This document shows positions 59,089 to 64,000 of a DNA stretch of 64,000 nucleotides, in pieces. Positions within the stretch are counted from its first letter, which is position 1; every line of letters starts with the position of its first letter. The notes below the pieces were generated by a model. That model was not told where the DNA came from. It searched no databases and saw only the letters and a program-made list of their open reading frames with translations. Both the position numbers and the translations under genes were made by a program. The stretch is from Parabacteroides chinchillae (GTDB lineage Bacteria; Bacteroidota; Bacteroidia; Bacteroidales; Tannerellaceae): NCBI RefSeq assembly GCF_900108035.1, contig NZ_FNVS01000009.1:62001-126000 (forward strand), read 5' to 3'.

Positions 59089-60432
59089 TTAAAGGTTACG
59101 TACACAAGCTTTAAACTGGTCGCCACGATCTTCATAACTTTTAAACAGATCGAAGCTGGCACAACAAGGGGATAATAATACAGTATCTCCTTTTTCCGCC
59201 AATTTATAGGCTTTTGTTACTGCTTCTTCCATAGAGCGGGCATCCTCGATCTTCTCTACTTTGCCATCAAAAAAAGCATGCAGTTTATTATTATCAACTC
59301 CCAAAAACAGTAAAGCACGGGCTTTTTGTTTTACCAACTCTTCTATTTCCGAATAATCATTGCCCTTGTCCGTACCACCTAATATGAGTACAACTTTAGT
59401 TGTCATACTCTGTAAAGCATACCAGCACGAGTTTACATTCGTAGCTTTAGAATCATTAATATAATCCACGCCTCGTATACGGGCAACTTTTTCCAGACGA
59501 TGTTCAACTCCGGCAAAATCACTCAACGAAGCACGAATCTTCTCATCATGAATATCTACGACTTTAGCCGCAATACCCGATGCCAATGAATTGTACAAAT
59601 TATGTGTACCTGTTAATGCCAATAAGTCTTGTTCCATTGTAAATGTTCCATTTGACGTTTCAATTTTCACTTGCTTATTATCAGTATATCCCTTCACACC
59701 TTTTTCATTTGTTTCGGCGAACGGGTAAAGAGTAGCTTTCGGATTACGCTTGGCAATCTCACGAGCTATGATAGGATCATCATTCCAGAAAATAAAGACA
59801 TCTTCTTCGGTCTGATTCTGCAAAATACGTAATTTTGCATCCACGTAATTCTGCATTTCATAATTATAGCGGTCCAAGTGATCCGGTGTTATATTCAAAA
59901 GAATCGCAATATCCGCCTTAAAATCATACATATTATCCAATTGAAAACTGCTCAGCTCTATAACATATACTGCATGTGGACTTTCTGCCACCTGCAAAGC
60001 CAGGCTATTTCCTACATTTCCGGCTAATCCTACGTCTATACCTGCCTGTTTTAATATATGATAGGTAAGCATCGTTGTCGTAGTTTTGCCATTACTACCA
60101 GTAATACAAATCATTTTAGACTCGGTATATCTCCCCGCAAACTCTATTTCGGAGATGATATGCGTCCCCTGTTCTTTCAATTTCCTAATGACAGGAGCCT
60201 TATCAGGAATACCCGGACTCTTTATCACTTCGTCGGCATTCAGAATGTCGGCTTCGGTATGCTGTCCTTCTTCCCAACGAATACTATGGGCATCCAGCAT
60301 CTCCTTATACTTAGGTTTGATAGACGAAAGATCGGAAACAAACACATCAAATCCTTTCGCCTTGGCTAGTACGGCAGCACCTGCTCCACTCTCACCAGCC
60401 CCTAATATAACCATTCTTTTCTTTTTATCCAT
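59089..60432 (-). CDS. murD: UDP-N-acetylmuramoyl-L-alanine--D-glutamate ligase
   Basis: This 447-residue Mur ligase has VILGAGESGAGAAVLAKAKG at residues 8-27, the ATP site ICITGSNGKTTTTMLTYHIL near 110, LNITPDHLDRY near 182, and INDSKATNVNSCWYAL near 320. It adds D-Glu to UDP-MurNAc-L-Ala. It lies 19 bases upstream of ftsW. Confidence 0.96.
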   Translation of the reverse strand: MDKKKRMVILGAGESGAGAAVLAKAKGFDVFVSDLSSIKPKYKEMLDAHSIRWEEGQHTEADILNADEVIKSPGIPDKAPVIRKLKEQGTHIISEIEFAGRYTESKMICITGSNGKTTTTMLTYHILKQAGIDVGLAGNVGNSLALQVAESPHAVYVIELSSFQLDNMYDFKADIAILLNITPDHLDRYNYEMQNYVDAKLRILQNQTEEDVFIFWNDDPIIAREIAKRNPKATLYPFAETNEKGVKGYTDNKQVKIETSNGTFTMEQDLLALTGTHNLYNSLASGIAAKVVDIHDEKIRASLSDFAGVEHRLEKVARIRGVDYINDSKATNVNSCWYALQSMTTKVVLILGGTDKGNDYSEIEELVKQKARALLFLGVDNNKLHAFFDGKVEKIEDARSMEEAVTKAYKLAEKGDTVLLSPCCASFDLFKSYEDRGDQFKACVRNL

Positions 60433-60463
60433 TTTTATCTTTTAAATGTCAATTGTCCGTCAT

Positions 60464-61723
60464 TTACCTCATCTTTAACGTTACAATTGTAATAACAGCC
60501 AGAATAATACCAATTAACCAGAAACGAACTACAATCTTTGATTCGGGAACCACATTATAAGGCTTCTGTATCAAAGCCTCGATTCCGGCATTACCCTGTT
60601 TCTGGAAATGATGATGAAGAGGTGCCATCTTAAAGACACGGCGTCCTTCGCCATATTTCTTTTTCGTATATTTAAAATAAAAACGCTGTATAAGTACAGA
60701 TAAATTTTCCACCAGAAAGATACCGCAAAGGATCGGGATAAGCAATTCTTTTCTTATGATAATGGCAAAAACGGCTATCACACCACCTAACATAAGGCTT
60801 CCGGTATCCCCCATAAACACTTGCGCCGGATATGAATTATACCATAGAAAACCAACTGTCGCTCCAATAAAAGCCGCCGCAAATACGACTAGTTCTTCCG
60901 CTCCCGGAATGAACATAATATTAAGGAAAGACGCAAATTCAAAATGCGCCGACATATAAGCCAAGATACCTAACGCCACTCCTATTATTGCCGAGCTGCC
61001 TGCTGCCAATCCATCCAGCCCATCCGTCAGGTTAGCACCATTAGAAACGGCCGTTACCACAAAAATCACCATAATTACAAATATAAGCCAGGCCGCTTCT
61101 TCTTTATAATCGCCTGCCCAACTAACCAACTGTGCATAATCAAAATTATTATTCTTCACAAATGGAATTGTAGTTTTGGTTGACTTTTTCTCCACCGTAT
61201 GATAACGCACTTCTTCAATCACATTATCATGCCGTACTTCCATATTTTCTTTAATCACCACATCCGGGCTTATAAAAAGAACCAAGCCTACAATCAGGCC
61301 AAGACCAACCTGTCCGATAATCTTGAATTTACCATGCATACCTTCTTTGTTCTTTTTGAACACCTTAATATAGTCGTCTGCAAAACCAAGGGCTCCCAGC
61401 CACAGAGTCGTAACCAGCATCAAAATTACATATATATTATTAAGGCGGGCAAATAGCAAAGTTGGTACCACTATTGCAATAATAATAATCAGTCCTCCCA
61501 TTGTAGGCGTACCTTTCTTACTCATTTGTCCTTCCAGACCGAGATTACGTACAGTTTCCCCTATCTGAAGCAATTGCAGTTTGTCAATAATACGCCTGCC
61601 AATAGCGGTCGAAATAAACAATGATAAGATCAATGCCAGTGCCGAACGGAATGATACATATTTAAACATTCCCGCCCCCGGAAAGTCAAACTGATCCAAA
61701 TAATTAAACAAATAATACAGCAT
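60464..61723 (-). CDS. mraY: Phospho-N-acetylmuramoyl-pentapeptide transferase MraY
   Basis: This 419-residue membrane enzyme has about ten helices, [10 protein letters not shown] near residue 69, [11 protein letters not shown] near 110, the [10 protein letters not shown] motif near 238, and [11 protein letters not shown] near 305. The insertion at about 155-200 (charged, with [12 protein letters not shown]) is typical of Bacteroidetes MraY. It makes lipid I from UDP-MurNAc-pentapeptide and undecaprenyl phosphate. Confidence 0.96.
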   Translation of the reverse strand: MLYYLFNYLDQFDFPGAGMFKYVSFRSALALILSLFISTAIGRRIIDKLQLLQIGETVRNLGLEGQMSKKGTPTMGGLIIIIAIVVPTLLFARLNNIYVILMLVTTLWLGALGFADDYIKVFKKNKEGMHGKFKIIGQVGLGLIVGLVLFISPDVVIKENMEVRHDNVIEEVRYHTVEKKSTKTTIPFVKNNNFDYAQLVSWAGDYKEEAAWLIFVIMVIFVVTAVSNGANLTDGLDGLAAGSSAIIGVALGILAYMSAHFEFASFLNIMFIPGAEELVVFAAAFIGATVGFLWYNSYPAQVFMGDTGSLMLGGVIAVFAIIIRKELLIPILCGIFLVENLSVLIQRFYFKYTKKKYGEGRRVFKMAPLHHHFQKQGNAGIEALIQKPYNVVPESKIVVRFWLIGIILAVITIVTLKMR

Positions 61724-61732
61724 GTCGTTTTC

Positions 61733-63220
61733 CTATGATTGTTGTGTTGCAAATATATCCTTTAATTTCTCGCGGTCATCAAAATGATGCTTTACACCTT
61801 GTACATCTTGATAATCTTCATGTCCTTTGCCTGCTACCAATATTACATCGCCTTTCTTAGCCAGCATAGTCGCCGTTTTAATTGCCTGGGCACGGTCGGT
61901 AATACAAAGCGTATCATGCATGTCATCCTTGGATAGTCCGGCTACCATATCCTTAATAATTTCGTCAGGATCTTCCAGCCGGGGATTATCCGAAGTAAGT
62001 ATAAGCTGGTCGCTCAGCCTGGCAGCTTCTTTAGCCATAATAGGGCGTTTACCTTTATCACGGTTTCCTCCACAGCCAACAACGGTAATGACGCGTCCTT
62101 TTCCTTCCAATACTTCATGGATTGTATTTAATACATTCACTAAAGCATCCGGTGTATGCGCATAATCAACAATCGCAGTATAACCTAATGGAGACTGTAT
62201 GGTCTGAAAACGTCCGGACACCGAATGTAACGTACTTAACACCACTAAAACCTCTTCCGGATTTTTACCCAACGAAACTGCAGCCCCGTAAACAGCCAAC
62301 AAGTTATATGCATTGAAACGTCCGACAAAATGAACAAACACTTCTTTGTTATTTATCAGCATATCTGTCCCGTCAAAAAAGGACTCCAGTATTTTTCCCT
62401 TAAAATCGGCTAATGTACGTAACGAATAAGTCAATTTCTTCGCAGCCGTATTTTGCAACATAACTAAACCTGATTTGTCATCAACATTCGTAATCGCAAA
62501 TGTGCCGGCAGGCAGATCATCAAAAAACTTTTTCTTAGCTTTCAGATAATTTTCTACCGTTTTATGATAATCCAGATGATCACGCGTCAAATTGGTAAAA
62601 ATACCACCATTAAATGACAGGCCGCTAATGCGTCGCTGATCTATTGAATGTGAACTCACTTCCATAAATGCATATTCGCAACCAGCTTCCACCATGCGTG
62701 CCATCAAAGCATGGAGCGTAATCGGATCAGGAGTTGTATGCTCTGTGGGTATCGGTTCACCGTCTATATAATTACATACAGTAGAGAGCAAACCAACCTT
62801 ATGTCCCATTTTACGGAACATTTCATATAATAAAGTTGCTATAGTAGTCTTACCATTTGTACCGGTAACACCCACTAACACCAATTTATCCGAAGGATTA
62901 TCATACCATTGGGAAACCAGTTTGCCTAAAGCTTCGGCAGAATCTTTCACCCGGATGAAAATAGGATTCCTTCCGAGAGAAATTATAAATTCTTCCGGAA
63001 GAAAAGGAATTTCTTCACAAACTACGGCTACCGCACCTTTTTTCAAAGCGCCTTCAATATACGCATGGCCGTCTACTGCCGTACCCCGGACAGCAACAAA
63101 CAAAAAGCCTGGTTCCACTTTACGTGAATCAGACTGGACACCTGCTATGTTTACAGCCACATCACCCATCACTTCCGGCGAATCCAACGAATAAAGCAGT
63201 TTCTTTAATTCCATATTCAA
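61733..63220 (-). CDS. murE: UDP-MurNAc-tripeptide synthetase MurE (meso-diaminopimelate-adding)
   Basis: This 495-residue ligase has the ATP site [20 protein letters not shown] near residue 113, SSHSIDQRR near 185, [10 protein letters not shown] near 208, [14 protein letters not shown] near 350, and the substrate-choosing DNPR motif ([10 protein letters not shown] near 407). DNPR is the hallmark of enzymes that add meso-DAP rather than Lys. It is placed between ftsI and mraY, nine bases before the latter. Confidence 0.96.
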   Translation of the reverse strand: MNMELKKLLYSLDSPEVMGDVAVNIAGVQSDSRKVEPGFLFVAVRGTAVDGHAYIEGALKKGAVAVVCEEIPFLPEEFIISLGRNPIFIRVKDSAEALGKLVSQWYDNPSDKLVLVGVTGTNGKTTIATLLYEMFRKMGHKVGLLSTVCNYIDGEPIPTEHTTPDPITLHALMARMVEAGCEYAFMEVSSHSIDQRRISGLSFNGGIFTNLTRDHLDYHKTVENYLKAKKKFFDDLPAGTFAITNVDDKSGLVMLQNTAAKKLTYSLRTLADFKGKILESFFDGTDMLINNKEVFVHFVGRFNAYNLLAVYGAAVSLGKNPEEVLVVLSTLHSVSGRFQTIQSPLGYTAIVDYAHTPDALVNVLNTIHEVLEGKGRVITVVGCGGNRDKGKRPIMAKEAARLSDQLILTSDNPRLEDPDEIIKDMVAGLSKDDMHDTLCITDRAQAIKTATMLAKKGDVILVAGKGHEDYQDVQGVKHHFDDREKLKDIFATQQS

Positions 63221-63236
63221 TCGTACAATTTATTCC

Positions 63237-64000
63237 TTATCTCAATGTCAATAATATAGTCTGCCCTTTTACAATACGTTGACCAGGCAGAATACTTTGC
63301 GAGACAACACGCCCTGCTCCCGCTAAAGAAACTCTCAATCCAACTTTTTCGAGCAGATAAACAGCATCACGGGCACCCATTCCGGTTACACGTGGCACCA
63401 GGCCTTCCCGTATTGTTACATCTTTCAGATCAACTTTCTTTTCATCCTGGTTATCCGAAGCAAATACCCATTTGGTCTCCAGACTATCCGTATCCGTGTC
63501 TATATCCAATTCGTCTAAAACATCTTCTACAGCTTTCAAATTACCACCTTTCACCGAAGGGACTTTCACGGCCAAAGAATCAACCTCCATATCACGCACA
63601 TCAAAAGACATGTGGCTCGCATATACCTTCTCTGCAATCGCTTTTACCACAGCGCCCGACATTGTACCTCCGGAAGGATAACCAATCCGGGGACGACGAA
63701 TTACCACAATTGCCGAATATTTCGGATGATCGGCAGGAAAATAGCCACAGAAAGATACCTGATGCCCACTGGTACGATACACCCCGCCACTGGCAATCTG
63801 AGCCGTACCTGTCTTTCCTGCTATCGGAATAATATCCGAATGGACTGCTTTACCTGTGCCTTGCTCCACCACATTAACCAACATTTCTTTTATAAGAGAT
63901 AACGTACGGCTAGAACAAATAGAAGATTTTATCACTTCCGTAGAAAAACTTTCGACAGTCTTTCCGTTATGCATAATTTCTTTTGTAAACATCGGACGTA
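63237..64000 (-). CDS. ftsI: Penicillin-binding protein FtsI (C-terminal part, runs off the window)
   Basis: The visible 254 or so residues are the C-terminal end of a class B penicillin-binding protein. They show the KTG box (IAGKTGTAQIA), CGYFPADHPKYSAIVVIRRP, GTMSGAVVKAIAEKVYAS, and a final PASTA domain (VPRVTGMGARDAVYLLEKVGLRVSLAGAGRV, QSILPGQRIVKGQTILLTL). The frame stays open past the window edge, so the SxxK and SxN motifs lie outside. It crosslinks septal peptidoglycan. Confidence 0.93.
   Translation of the reverse strand, partial: RPMFTKEIMHNGKTVESFSTEVIKSSICSSRTLSLIKEMLVNVVEQGTGKAVHSDIIPIAGKTGTAQIASGGVYRTSGHQVSFCGYFPADHPKYSAIVVIRRPRIGYPSGGTMSGAVVKAIAEKVYASHMSFDVRDMEVDSLAVKVPSVKGGNLKAVEDVLDELDIDTDTDSLETKWVFASDNQDEKKVDLKDVTIREGLVPRVTGMGARDAVYLLEKVGLRVSLAGAGRVVSQSILPGQRIVKGQTILLTLR

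Noticed and set aside
1-64000. CRISPR array
   Set aside because: I saw no regularly spaced direct repeats with unique spacers and no cas genes.

Overview
The window reads as chromosomal DNA of a member of the Bacteroidales, most like Parabacteroides. This is an inference from gene families and gene order. Supporting signs are promoters of the Bacteroidetes type (TTTG, about 19 bases, TAnnTTTG), the absence of Shine-Dalgarno sequences, an RprX/RprY two-component pair, Bacteroidetes-type MraY, CstA, DUF5683 and DUF3127 proteins, and a division/cell-wall cluster in the usual Bacteroidetes order.

Layout. 1-7.4 kb: a small membrane protein, two tandem TPR-type sensor histidine kinases, rpsA (ribosomal protein S1), a small unknown gene and tRNA-Pro(GGG). 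7.4-33.6 kb: an integrated element of about 26.2 kb bounded by a perfect 61-bp direct repeat. The repeat contains the 5' half of the tRNA plus part of its promoter. 33.6-42.8 kb: aroB, alaS, an M23 peptidase, a MerR regulator, a DUF3127 protein, a Na/Ca antiporter and bifunctional (p)ppGpp synthetase/hydrolase Rel. 42.8-46.8 kb: a LysM lytic transglycosylase, a DUF5683 protein, parB and parA, transcribed toward rel. 47.2-51.1 kb: rprX-rprY and cstA. 51.3-64 kb: yqeY-like gene, ftsZ, ftsA, ftsQ, murC, murG, ftsW, murD, mraY, murE and the C-terminal part of ftsI, all on the minus strand.

The element is a mosaic. Its outer arms (7.5-11 kb and 30.1-33.6 kb) are very AT-rich. They hold a tyrosine integrase, an excisionase-like protein, a probable rolling-circle replication initiator next to a 158-base hairpin, and a right arm of poorly known genes (GIY-YIG nuclease, zinc-ribbon membrane protein and others). 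The middle holds two defence loci. One is an Abi_2/AbiF HEPN protein preceded by a small structured RNA. The other is a five-gene operon of cytosine methyltransferase, MORC-like GHKL ATPase, Z1-domain ATPase, PD-(D/E)XK nuclease and AIPR protein. From 21.3 to 30.0 kb lies a GC-richer mobilization module: MOBV-type relaxase, primase-like DUF6371 protein, DUF3987 ATPase, HTH protein, an unknown gene and two tandem tyrosine recombinases. The module probably arrived as a separate mobilizable element, with or without the defence cargo.

The main observations are these. Insertion of the element has separated the original tRNA-Pro promoter from the tRNA; the promoter now faces a truncated tRNA remnant at attR, while the element supplies a replacement promoter half at attL. 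The HEPN Abi gene sits behind its own promoter and a compact hairpin RNA. The MORC/Z1/AIPR operon is tightly overlapped and starts at a palindrome placed at the predicted transcription start. No database search was possible, so all names rest on recognised motifs, lengths and context.
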